Origin: Acidobacteriaceae bacterium
GTDB lineage: Bacteria; Acidobacteriota; Terriglobia; Terriglobales; SbA1
Reading direction: 5' to 3'
Assembly (NCBI GenBank): GCA_003156615.1
Contig: PMHI01000454.1
Coordinates: 16,663-28,770 of the forward strand
DNA: 12,108 bases
Position numbers and translations under genes: made by a program. The notes beneath the pieces are model-generated. The model ran no database searches and was not told where the DNA came from. It was given only the letters and a program-made list of their open reading frames with translations. Each line of letters starts with the position of its first letter. Position 1 is the first letter of the stretch. Shown here one piece after another: positions 1-5,914 of the stretch.

Positions 1-57
1 CTGGATAAGAAGGGGAGCAGGTCGAGCAAGGCGAAAACTGCTGCGGCTCGGAAGTAA
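1..57 (+). CDS. Possible C-terminal end of a + strand gene (partial)
   Basis: Frame 1 is open from the first base to a TAA at 55-57. It gives a Lys/Ala/Ser-rich tail ending in AKTAAARK, a composition common at the flexible C-terminus of bacterial proteins. Only 18 codons are visible, so no function can be given. Frame 2 is also open, to a TAG at 62-64, so the frame choice is not certain. If real, this gene converges on the minus-strand DUF2934 gene that ends at 83. Weak short hairpin potential (CTGGA, GTT, TCCAG at 65-77) lies between them. Confidence 0.35.
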   Translation: MDKKGSRSSKAKTAAARK

Positions 58-82
58 ACGCTAGCTGGAGTTTCCAGGCCGA

Positions 83-295
83 CTAGGCGCCAGCCTGGGC
101 ACGCGTCTTGCGGTAGAGCGGTGCCAGGATGCTATTTCCCAGCACTTCAGATTCGGCTTGTACCCAGTCTTCGAGGGCATTGCCTTCGGCCTGACCGCGT
201 TCTTCGTAGAGCCGACGAGCGTGCAGCCGGATCTTTCTCTCTAGCAATTCGGTGATGAGTGCTTGCTGCTTTTGTCTGCGGGTATCGCTGTCCAA
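83..295 (-). CDS. DUF2934 domain small protein
   Basis: This 70-aa protein carries the DUF2934 signature in its middle: IRLHARRLYEERG at about residues 22-34, then NALEDWVQAESEVL at about 39-52. The family consists of short, charged, helical proteins with the pattern A..LYEERG followed by a gap and (D/E)W..AE, seen widely in Acidobacteria and proteobacteria; its function is unknown. The N-terminus (DTRRQKQQALITELLERK) is a charged helix. The start is a TTG at 293-295, supported by a GAGGGA Shine-Dalgarno at 301-306 with 5 nt spacing; there is no better ATG. The stop is TAG at 83-85. It has no obvious operon partner: the next minus-strand gene upstream ends 315 bp away. Confidence 0.75.
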   Translation of the reverse strand: MDSDTRRQKQQALITELLERKIRLHARRLYEERGQAEGNALEDWVQAESEVLGNSILAPLYRKTRAQAGA

Positions 296-309
296 AACTA
301 TCCCTCTTG

Positions 310-609
310 CCTAAATAGGTATTTTTCTTGCAGTTCTATGATACGGGAGAGGTATTAACGGAAGATTACATTTGCCAGAGCATAGGGTTACTTAAGTGTT
401 AGTATAGCACGCCGGAAGAAGCTCGGCTTAACCGAACTTGCCGAGGTCAGCATCTCTGGCCGCAGGATGGCATTGATCCGGGACGGGTGGACCATGGGAA
501 GAACCATGGTTGCTGGCCTAAGTCGTTTAGTTTGTGTAGGGTTGGCACATAAAACGAAGACCTCGGGCAGGCCGGGTGAGAAGCCAGCCTGCCTTTTTGT
601 GTTGAGGGA
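310..609. other. Non-coding gap between DUF2934 and hexosaminidase genes
   Basis: About 300 bp without a convincing gene; the short reading frames here have no recognisable protein features. The 310-410 part is AT-richer and should hold the promoter of the DUF2934 gene, but I see no -35/-10 pair with good spacing. On the minus strand TATACT at 401-406 is a possible -10 without a matching -35. The 430-600 part holds a 7-bp hairpin (ACCATGG at 491-497 with CCATGGT at 504-510, 6-nt loop) and, further on, an intrinsic-terminator-like hairpin with a T run on the + strand (listed separately). Confidence 0.5.
566..598 (+). terminator. Intrinsic terminator-like hairpin (U tract on + strand)
   Basis: A perfect 7-bp GC-rich stem, GGCAGGC at 566-572 with GCCTGCC at 587-593, has a 14-nt loop and is followed immediately by TTTTT at 594-598. 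In the + direction this is a classic rho-independent terminator, yet no + strand gene lies before it. In the minus direction it sits 12 nt past the hexosaminidase stop at 610. There an A tract precedes the stem and a delayed TTTT follows about 11 nt after it, so it may mainly serve as that gene's terminator or act in both directions. Confidence 0.6.
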
Positions 610-2679
610 TTATTTGCCAGGGGCTTCGCGAACCGCGGTGACCAGGTCGCGCAAGGGCTTGATCACGGTGAAGCGAACCAGTGCCTGCGGTTTCTCCGCT
701 TCGTCCAACAGGGCCAGTTGCTGAGCCTTCCAACCGGCAGCCGCGGGCAGTCCGGATGACAGATGAGAAACCGCCTCGAGCCCGATCGTGCCGATTACGG
801 TGAGTTGATGAGCTCGTGGTTCTGCGTCGGCGAGCGCGGGCGAGCCAGCCATCAAGCGCAGGATTCCGGGTTCTGCCCCGACCCAGGCTTTGAAGCTGCT
901 CGTAAGCTCGGCTTCTTTTTGCGATCGAGTTTCGGGATCCTGCAGATAGGCGCTCACAAGCAGCGCAAAATTGTGGCGCGACGGCGGATCGGGCGGAAGA
1001 GCATCGATCAGTTGATTGAGTGGCGTGAGCTGATTCGGGTTTTGCCGGTGTTCACGTTCGTCAAAACTGACAGGCTCGAGGACGGACGCCAGGATAACGA
1101 GCGGATCGATCCCTTCGGTCCCGGCTAACATGCGTAGGCTCACTGCTTCCTGCGAGAGGTGGGTCAAACCAAGAGTTTCGAGGCGCAACGACTCAATGGT
1201 GAGCCGGCGGTACATGTCGTCCACATCGGATACAGTGCTCGGTGACCACAGGCGCTCGGCAATGGCAGCGGCGCGAGGCCAGAGGCGAGAGTCGATGTCT
1301 CGCGGAGTGGTCTGCTCATTCCACATACACGCCTCTCCGCCGAGAGTGCGCGCCTGCTCCTCTGGGCTCAGGCCGTTTGCCGGGGGCAGAGGGTCCACCA
1401 GGTAGTGGGCTTCGGCGGAGCTCATGAGATTCAGGTAATAGCCGGCGGAAAGAATACCGCTGTACCCGTTTTTCGCTCCGGCGGCGAGTGAATCGAAGCC
1501 TCTCCAGCTCTGAACCACAACGTCCTTGGGCAGATTGGGCGTAAGAATTTCGTCCCATCCGATCATGTGCTTGCCATGCTTCTCAAGAATTTTGAGCAGA
1601 CGCTGGTTGAAATAGTTCTGCAGGGCGGCTCTGTCCTGGAGATCGTGTTCGCGCATGAAGGCCTGGATGCGCGAATTGGCCTTCCATTGTACGCCGTTGT
1701 TCTCGTCCCCTCCGATGTGCAGGAAGTGGTCGGGGAAGATGGCTGCCATCTCGGCGACAAATCGATCGAGAAACTTGTAGGTACTTTCCCGCGTAGGATC
1801 CATCACCGGATCGAAAACGCCGAACTCCCGTTCGATATGAAACGGACCGGGGGCACTCGCGAGATCGGGATATCCCACGAACCACGCACCGGTGTGTCCC
1901 GGCATGTCGAACTCAGGCACGACCCGGATGCCCCGGTCGTGCGCATAGGCAACAATTTCGCGGGCTTGATCCTGAGTATAGAAGAGTTCGTCAGAGCCCA
2001 ACCCCGTAAGCCGGGGGAAAGCTCGACTCTCCATCCGGAAGCCCTGGTCTTCGCTGAGATGCCAATGGAAGACGTTAAGCTTCACGGCGGCCATCCCGTC
2101 GAGCGTCCGCTTAATGACTTCAGCCGGCATGAAGTGGCGTCCGCAGTCGATCATGAGGCCGCGCCAGCGAAAACGTGGAGTGTCGCGAATCGACACTGCG
2201 GGAAGGAAATAACCCGTTCGATCGGTCTGTACTAACTGTTCGAAAGTTTCTAGCCCACGCAGGGCTCCGACGACTGTCGCGGCGTGGAGGCGCGCACCCG
2301 AGGGACTGACATCCAGAGAGTAAGACTCGTCTTCGTCCACCGACTGGATGGTTTGTCCGGGTCCATCGACACTGACGGCCAGCACTCCGGATGCGCTGGC
2401 GGGGGAGGGAGAGGTTCGAATTGAAATACCGGTTTGGGTTTCGATTCGATTAAGGCTACGCGCTATGGCGGCGCTCAGGCGCGCGTCCCCGTAATGGTCC
2501 GTGACCACAGCCAATGAGGGTGAGAGGGTGAGCCGCCCATCCTCGGTCGAAAGCTGCGATGGTTCGGGCATCAGAGTGTTGACGAACCCAACAGGCAGGG
2601 TTTGCGCGGGTGTTGCCTGATTGGGTGCGCCTGCCGATGCCGCAAGACCGGCGAGAACTATGGCGAGTATGAGATGCAT
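610..2679 (-). CDS. Beta-N-acetylhexosaminidase, glycoside hydrolase family 20
   Basis: This 689-aa exported enzyme should remove terminal non-reducing beta-linked GlcNAc/GalNAc from chitin fragments, glycans or peptidoglycan pieces in the periplasm or outside the cell. Residues 1-17 form a signal peptide (hydrophobic run, then ASAGA). Residues about 35-165 fit the GH20 N-terminal alpha/beta domain. The catalytic barrel begins at FRWRGLMIDCGRHF (170-183). It contains LNVFHWHLSEDQGFR (201-215), PEFDMPGH (255-262), the HIGGDE motif (321-326) with the Asp325-Glu326 catalytic pair of substrate-assisted catalysis, GWDE (374-377) and GEACMWNE (448-455). After about residue 485 comes a roughly 200-residue mostly helical tail without a motif I know; many family members end nearer the barrel. 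The ATG has AGAGG five nt upstream. A GGGCC/GGCCC hairpin (2698-2710) lies in the leader. Confidence 0.95.
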   Translation of the reverse strand: MHLILAIVLAGLAASAGAPNQATPAQTLPVGFVNTLMPEPSQLSTEDGRLTLSPSLAVVTDHYGDARLSAAIARSLNRIETQTGISIRTSPSPASASGVLAVSVDGPGQTIQSVDEDESYSLDVSPSGARLHAATVVGALRGLETFEQLVQTDRTGYFLPAVSIRDTPRFRWRGLMIDCGRHFMPAEVIKRTLDGMAAVKLNVFHWHLSEDQGFRMESRAFPRLTGLGSDELFYTQDQAREIVAYAHDRGIRVVPEFDMPGHTGAWFVGYPDLASAPGPFHIEREFGVFDPVMDPTRESTYKFLDRFVAEMAAIFPDHFLHIGGDENNGVQWKANSRIQAFMREHDLQDRAALQNYFNQRLLKILEKHGKHMIGWDEILTPNLPKDVVVQSWRGFDSLAAGAKNGYSGILSAGYYLNLMSSAEAHYLVDPLPPANGLSPEEQARTLGGEACMWNEQTTPRDIDSRLWPRAAAIAERLWSPSTVSDVDDMYRRLTIESLRLETLGLTHLSQEAVSLRMLAGTEGIDPLVILASVLEPVSFDEREHRQNPNQLTPLNQLIDALPPDPPSRHNFALLVSAYLQDPETRSQKEAELTSSFKAWVGAEPGILRLMAGSPALADAEPRAHQLTVIGTIGLEAVSHLSSGLPAAAGWKAQQLALLDEAEKPQALVRFTVIKPLRDLVTAVREAPGK

Positions 2680-2697
2680 CGTAGCCTCTTTTCACGG

Positions 2698-2710
2698 GCC
2701 GCCGGCCCGC
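2698..2710 (-). other. GC-only hairpin in the hexosaminidase leader
   Basis: GGGCC at 2698-2702 pairs with GGCCC at 2706-2710 around a 3-nt loop, roughly 20 nt upstream of the hexosaminidase ATG and just before its AGAGG ribosome site. There is no T run, so it is not a terminator. It could affect translation initiation, or be chance in GC-rich DNA. Confidence 0.3.
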
Positions 2711-2870
2711 AACGCCTTAGCGGAAACGCAAACAGCGTGCGCGGTTCGGAGCGGTAGAAACCGACTACATAAATCGTAGCCTTGCCGCCAGGTAACACGG
2801 TCTACCAATACACGCATCGACTCGAAGCTGGCAATTCTCAATGCGTGGCATCGCCTGCCTTCGTCTACTG

Positions 2871-3476
2871 CTAGCGATTCCCGAATCGGTAGACGATGCT
2901 GGTGACGACGCGGAGATTGTTTTGGGACTGCATCGCCGCGCGGGAGTTGGCAAACGTGGTGCGCAGATAGTCACCGCCGATCCGGATAGCCAGCGGCCCG
3001 GAGAGGTGGCGCTCGAATCCCCCTCCGAAGGCATAGGAGAATTTTGTCACAGGTCCACCCAGGTAGTAGGTTCCGGTGAGGGGAACCGCACTGTCTACCA
3101 AACTGACGCCAGCCAAAATGTGAACGAAGATCCGCGCATTCCGATACTCCGCCGGATAGAACACAGGTCCGGCGAGACCGCTCAGCACATTCCCGCTATG
3201 TTCAGTGCCAAGCACGTTGCCCGTGCGGGCATAGCTCAAATCCACTACCATTCCCCAGCGCGCGTTAAAGTCGACAAAGCCGTTGGCATCCACTCCGTTA
3301 AGGCCGACGCGTTGTTGTGATGGATTATCCAAATCAAGATAGACGTAGCCCGCGCTCGCTTCAAAAACCGGGCTTGTAACTGCCGCTGTCGGTGCGCCAG
3401 TTGCCAAGCGGTCTTGCGCGAGAAGCGGCGCAACCAGGAAGAAAATGCAAAAGGCGACTTTTCGCTGGACTCTCAT
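2871..3476 (-). CDS. Outer-membrane beta-barrel protein (OmpA/OmpW-like size)
   Basis: This 201-aa protein has a clear signal peptide (MRVQRKVAFCIFFLVAPLLAQ, cleavage after about residue 20). Alternating aromatic/hydrophobic strands follow, such as FEASAGYVYLDL, GVVFD-type turns, FSYAFGGGFERHL and AIRIGGDYLRTTF. The C-terminal strand VVTSIVYRFGNR is typical of small outer-membrane barrels. It fits the OMP_b-brl (opacity/OmpA-like barrel) superfamily of about 170-200 residues and has no C-terminal peptidoglycan-binding OmpA domain. The specific role is unknown. ATG at 3474-3476 is chosen because it yields a complete signal peptide, although the only AGGA lies directly against the start codon, too close for a good Shine-Dalgarno. 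It is flanked by gaps of about 190 and 400 bp, so probably monocistronic. Confidence 0.8.
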   Translation of the reverse strand: MRVQRKVAFCIFFLVAPLLAQDRLATGAPTAAVTSPVFEASAGYVYLDLDNPSQQRVGLNGVDANGFVDFNARWGMVVDLSYARTGNVLGTEHSGNVLSGLAGPVFYPAEYRNARIFVHILAGVSLVDSAVPLTGTYYLGGPVTKFSYAFGGGFERHLSGPLAIRIGGDYLRTTFANSRAAMQSQNNLRVVTSIVYRFGNR

Positions 3477-3877
3477 TCCTGCGCTATTGGATCGAACCCC
3501 TTACCGCCAACCCAAGCCACCTCCGCAGGCAAAGGGGGTTTTTGGGTTGCCGCTCCTCTTGATGCAGACCTCGTCGATGACAATGACAATGTGCCCCAGT
3601 GCGAAGTGTCACCCATCAACACGCGGGGCTCGATCGCATGCGGATTCGCCTAGCGCCCAAGCAAAACCAACAACGGCTGCAAAACAGCGAGCTCCTAGCG
3701 ACCTGCGCCGGCCGCAGCGTATGGCACAGATCGCTGGCGCAAAATCGCCTCTCGTGTTGACAACGGTTCGGCGATGTAAGAACCGCAGGCTGCGCGCGTG
3801 AGGGGGGATACAAAAGCCTACTCGCGCCTTCGGCAACTCAACAGGCACACGCGCCATCTGCAGCGTGGCTGGACGGC
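3477..3877. other. 400-bp non-coding gap upstream of the barrel protein
   Basis: No convincing gene is present on either strand; the reading frames here are Arg/Cys/Pro-rich and lack family features. It should contain the barrel-protein promoter, but I see no good -35/-10 pair. Visible structure: an 8-bp inverted repeat, CAACCCAA (3508-3515) with TTGGGTTG (3542-3549), in the leader about 30 nt from the start codon, and a short tandem repeat of ATGACA near 3576-3592. The rest looks like unstructured spacer, perhaps remnants of a lost gene. Confidence 0.45.
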
Positions 3878-4330
3878 TTACATTTTCACTTTCACTGGCG
3901 ATTGGTGGCTGGCCACGCATTGCCACTTGCCATCCGCCATTTTGGCCCAGGTGTCGGTGAAGCGTTCATTGGCATCGAGAGGCTTGCCGGACGGATCGGT
4001 ACCCATGCCTCGGAAGTTTCCGATGGCGATCGCGGTGTCGCCGAAGACCATAACCTTTAGGCCGACGTAGTCGACGCTGGTGTATTTCGTCGCTTTGGCC
4101 TCAGCGATGGCTTCGGCTCGATTGGTGACTTTGCCGTCGGAAGAGGTGTTGGTGAAGCCATCAGCCAGAAGCACTTCGACCAGCGCCACATCGTTTGTCT
4201 GCTGCGACTTGAGCCATTGTTGCTCGAGATCGGCGACAGCTTTTTCGGTCCCGACATTTTTCTGGGCCTGCGACCACGAGGCAGTTGCCAATAAGACGAG
4301 AGGCACACACCATCGAATCATTCTCTTCAT
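3878..4330 (-). CDS. Secreted SnoaL-like/DUF4440 (NTF2-fold) protein
   Basis: This 150-aa protein has a signal peptide (MKRMIRWCVPLVLLATASWSQAQ, cleavage after about residue 22). It is followed by a single NTF2-like domain of the DUF4440/SnoaL type: an N-terminal helix (AVADLEQQWLKSQQTND), LADGFTNTSSDGKV, then helices and strands VMVFGDTAIAIGNFRG and RFTDTWAKMADGKWQCVASHQS. The closing W..(V/A)ASH pattern is characteristic. The fold forms a cone-shaped pocket used as an enzyme or a ligand-binding domain; here the substrate is unknown. ATG at 4328-4330 is chosen over an upstream in-frame start because AGGAGG sits about 5 nt before it and the signal peptide starts there. It is likely monocistronic, with its own extended -10 promoter about 100 nt upstream. 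Confidence 0.88.
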   Translation of the reverse strand: MKRMIRWCVPLVLLATASWSQAQKNVGTEKAVADLEQQWLKSQQTNDVALVEVLLADGFTNTSSDGKVTNRAEAIAEAKATKYTSVDYVGLKVMVFGDTAIAIGNFRGMGTDPSGKPLDANERFTDTWAKMADGKWQCVASHQSPVKVKM

Positions 4331-4426
4331 AGAGCCTCCTTTTGTTGCTCGGGTGATCCGGTTGTTGCTGAGTAATCCTTCTGAAAACTCGGCCTGAGCG
4401 CGCGGCCATTTCATACCGAATGCACG

Positions 4427-4435
4427 ATTGTATCA
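4427..4435 (-). promoter_or_regulatory. Candidate extended -10 promoter of the DUF4440 gene
   Basis: On the minus strand this reads TGATACAAT, matching the extended -10 form TGnTATAAT with one change. It lies about 100 nt upstream of the DUF4440 ATG. No good -35 is seen at 16-18 nt, as is usual for extended -10 promoters. It is based on sequence match only. Confidence 0.4.
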
Positions 4436-4571
4436 AGCCAGGCGGGTAACCTTTTGAAAATTGCACCGTTTCAGTGATGGAACATTCCTCAGGCCCTCCG
4501 TGGGAGCTTTGCTTTCTCGGCAAGTGGCTGATGTCATAGGATTTAAAGACGAAGTCCCGGCCTTCGGCCAG

Positions 4572-5129
4572 CTAATCGAAGATCAGCACCGCCGAGGCGA
4601 TTACCGTGGTCCAGAGTCCGCGTTTGTCGCCGACGGCGGATTGCGTCACATTGGCGGTGCGGACGATTTTGTTGGAGAGGCGGTAGATCTGCTTTTTCTC
4701 GTCCCAGGAGCGGTCGGGATCGAACTCGACGTTCAGCGTAGTAGCGAGCATTTCGGCGGCTAGTTCTTCGGCGTATTCGCCAGCGGCGTCTTCGGTTTCA
4801 CCGAAGGAGTGATGCTCGCTAAGGTAGCCGTAGGTGTTCTTGTCGGCGGGAATGGCCACGCCGATGGAAGACGCGAGCAGGCGGTGCGCCTCGTGCGTGG
4901 AATTTTCGGCCACGACGGCAAACACGACTTCGCCGGGGCTGAGGTACTTCACGCCCTCTTTGCGAGCCAGCATCTTGCAATTCGGAGGAAAGATGGAGGA
5001 GACACGAACCAGGTTCTGGGCCGCGATGCCGGCGTCGCGCAGGGCCAACTCGAACGACGTTAACCGCTCGCGGTGCTTCCCGACTCCCTTGGTGAAGAAC
5101 ATCCGCTTAGGAACCATGTCTTTGCCCAA
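4572..5129 (-). CDS. pdaD: Pyruvoyl-dependent arginine decarboxylase (PvlArgDC)
   Basis: This enzyme converts arginine to agmatine and CO2 in the cytoplasm, the first step of the agmatine route to polyamines or of acid resistance. The family is made as a proenzyme that cleaves itself at a Ser-Ser pair, leaving a pyruvoyl cofactor on the beta chain. Here the site is [13 protein letters not shown], with cleavage expected between Ser44 and Ser45 (numbered from the TTG start); the family's conserved Asn lies five residues before the first Ser. The later [10 protein letters not shown]...YLSEHH matches the region carrying the catalytic Glu (Glu105 here). Length (185 aa) fits the family. I choose TTG at 5127-5129 because GGAGG lies 8 nt upstream. 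ATG at 5117 and GTG at 5171 are also in frame, but neither has a Shine-Dalgarno at usable spacing. No agmatinase or agmatine deiminase gene is nearby. Confidence 0.9.
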   Translation of the reverse strand: MGKDMVPKRMFFTKGVGKHRERLTSFELALRDAGIAAQNLVRVSSIFPPNCKMLARKEGVKYLSPGEVVFAVVAENSTHEAHRLLASSIGVAIPADKNTYGYLSEHHSFGETEDAAGEYAEELAAEMLATTLNVEFDPDRSWDEKKQIYRLSNKIVRTANVTQSAVGDKRGLWTTVIASAVLIFD

Positions 5130-5171
5130 CGCTGTAACCTCCGGCCCGAAAAAAGAGGTAGAAGAATGCAC

Positions 5172-5180
5172 AATTTAACA
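5172..5180 (-). promoter_or_regulatory. Weak candidate extended -10 upstream of pdaD
   Basis: The minus strand reads TGTTAAATT, a TGn plus TAAATT (4/6 to TATAAT), about 43 nt before the TTG start. A TTTACA hexamer is nearby but wrongly spaced for a -35. If used, transcription would begin inside or past the GTG at 5171, which would rule out the longest reading of pdaD. Confidence 0.25.
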
Positions 5181-5221
5181 CAATGCTTTGTAAAGGGAAG
5201 ATGAATTTCGCGCAGGGACAG

Positions 5222-5259
5222 AAAAAATGGCGGGATCCCGCTGGCGCGGTTCCCCGCCA
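5222..5259 (-). terminator. Intrinsic terminator between the small secreted gene and pdaD
   Basis: On the minus strand TGGCGGG (5259-5253) pairs with CCCGCCA (5234-5228) around an 18-nt loop, and TTTTTT (5227-5222) follows directly. This is a textbook rho-independent terminator. It lies about 120 nt beyond the stop at 5381 and about 90 nt before the pdaD start. It may terminate the upstream gene or act as an attenuator in a pdaD leader. A second hairpin (5261-5266 with 5286-5291) comes just before it. Confidence 0.65.
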
Positions 5260-5331
5260 CGCCCGGTCCATTTTGGGGGAGGAGCCCGGGCAAAACCGAT
5301 TCAATGTAACACGGCACTGGGCGTCGCGTCG

Positions 5332-5350
5332 AAAAAAAGCATCCGCTTTT
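5332..5350 (-). terminator. Weak intrinsic terminator after the small secreted gene
   Basis: On the minus strand AAAAGC, loop GGAT, GCTTTT is followed by three more T residues, giving seven Ts at 5338-5332. It sits 31 nt past the stop codon at 5381. The stem is only 6 bp and AT-rich, so termination may be partial. Confidence 0.4.
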
Positions 5351-5380
5351 CGGTTTTCCGTACAAATAGGTAAATCATCG

Positions 5381-5728
5381 TCACTTCGCGACGACTGAAC
5401 TGACTTCGATGGTGTCGCCGTTCAACGTACCGGTTACGCTGGCATTCTTGCCGGCTTGCTGGTTCAGCGTGGCCAGAGCCGTCTTGTCGGTGGTGTCCAA
5501 AACGTAGATCTTGTCGCCCACGACCAATGCGTACTTGGAACCTTGCCCCACGCAGGTGCGGGTGCACTCCGCTGCTGTTCCCTCCATATGCTTTCTGCCA
5601 CACATGGCATCGCCGACCTCGCCGGTAAAGGTCTGTTTGCCGCCGGCGAGTCCATAAAGATTGGACAATAGAGTCGCTGAGAAGATCATCATGGCTATCG
5701 AAGCGAACCACCACGAAGTACGATTCAT
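5381..5728 (-). CDS. Small secreted Cys-containing protein, possibly DUF5818-like
   Basis: This 115-aa protein has an N-terminal hydrophobic segment (residues about 7-28, MNRTSWWFASIAMMIFSATLL) that looks like a signal peptide or anchor. A compact domain follows: TFTGEVGDAMCGRKHMEG, then AAECTRTCVGQGSKYALVVGDKIYVLD, then ASVTGTLNGDTIEVSSV. The three cysteines and a histidine in MCGRKHM...ECTRTC could bind metal or form disulfides. The second half reads as an OB-like beta domain. I recognise this as a recurring small exported family of Acidobacteria, often unnamed; DUF5818 is from memory and uncertain. ATG at 5726-5728 has AGGAGA with good spacing upstream. Its function is unknown. Confidence 0.75.
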   Translation of the reverse strand: MNRTSWWFASIAMMIFSATLLSNLYGLAGGKQTFTGEVGDAMCGRKHMEGTAAECTRTCVGQGSKYALVVGDKIYVLDTTDKTALATLNQQAGKNASVTGTLNGDTIEVSSVVAK

Positions 5729-5793
5729 TTCCTATTCTCCTTAGGGCGGTCACCCTTGTACGTCTCTGGGTCTTGCCGACTGTCGCGAGAGCA

Positions 5794-5856
5794 TCTCGCC
5801 CTCGCCCGTGGCGGGCGAGACGGCCCCCGCGCCGGTCGCCGGGACGGCGGCCCTAC
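5794..5856. repeat. GC-rich double hairpin, REP-like intergenic element
   Basis: CTCGCCC (5801-5807) pairs with GGGCGAG (5813-5819), and the longer arms TCTCGCCC (5794-5801) and GGGCGAGA (5813-5820) overlap it. A second GC-rich inverted repeat follows, with GGCC ends and a CCGG, TCG, CCGG core (about 5822-5852). The block lies between two minus-strand genes and is much more GC-rich than its flanks. It resembles dispersed intergenic palindromes of GC-rich bacteria, but only one copy is visible here. Confidence 0.45.
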
Positions 5857-5864
5857 GAATCCAG

Positions 5865-5879
5865 TCTATCTCTGATAGA
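5865..5879. repeat. Short inverted repeat after the POTRA gene
   Basis: TCTATC (5865-5870) and GATAGA (5874-5879) form a perfect 6-bp inverted repeat with a 3-nt spacer, 36 bp past the POTRA-gene stop. There is no T run. It might be a residual transcript-end hairpin or a binding site; nothing decides between them. Confidence 0.3.
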
Positions 5880-5914
5880 TGATCACGAGCCGGGAAAAGT
5901 GACGAATCTCACGT

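Noticed and set aside
1567..2235. 222-codon + strand open frame inside the hexosaminidase gene
   Set aside because: It is fully antisense to conserved GH20 catalytic motifs and has no family features; it is a shadow frame in GC-rich DNA.
3484..3505. tRNA-like T-loop GGTTCGATCC on the minus strand
   Set aside because: The flanking bases do not pair into a T stem and no acceptor, D or anticodon arm is present.
3609..3926. 105-codon minus-strand frame in the gap before the barrel protein
   Set aside because: Arg/Cys/Pro-rich composition, no Shine-Dalgarno, and it overlaps the end of the DUF4440 gene in another frame.
4557..4571. CCGGCC/GGCCAG hairpin directly after the pdaD stop as a terminator
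   Set aside because: The stem is short, includes a wobble pair and is not followed by a T run.
5301..5753. 150-codon minus-strand frame overlapping the small secreted protein
   Set aside because: It is Arg/His-rich and out of frame with the signal-peptide protein that has a good ribosome site and motif pattern.
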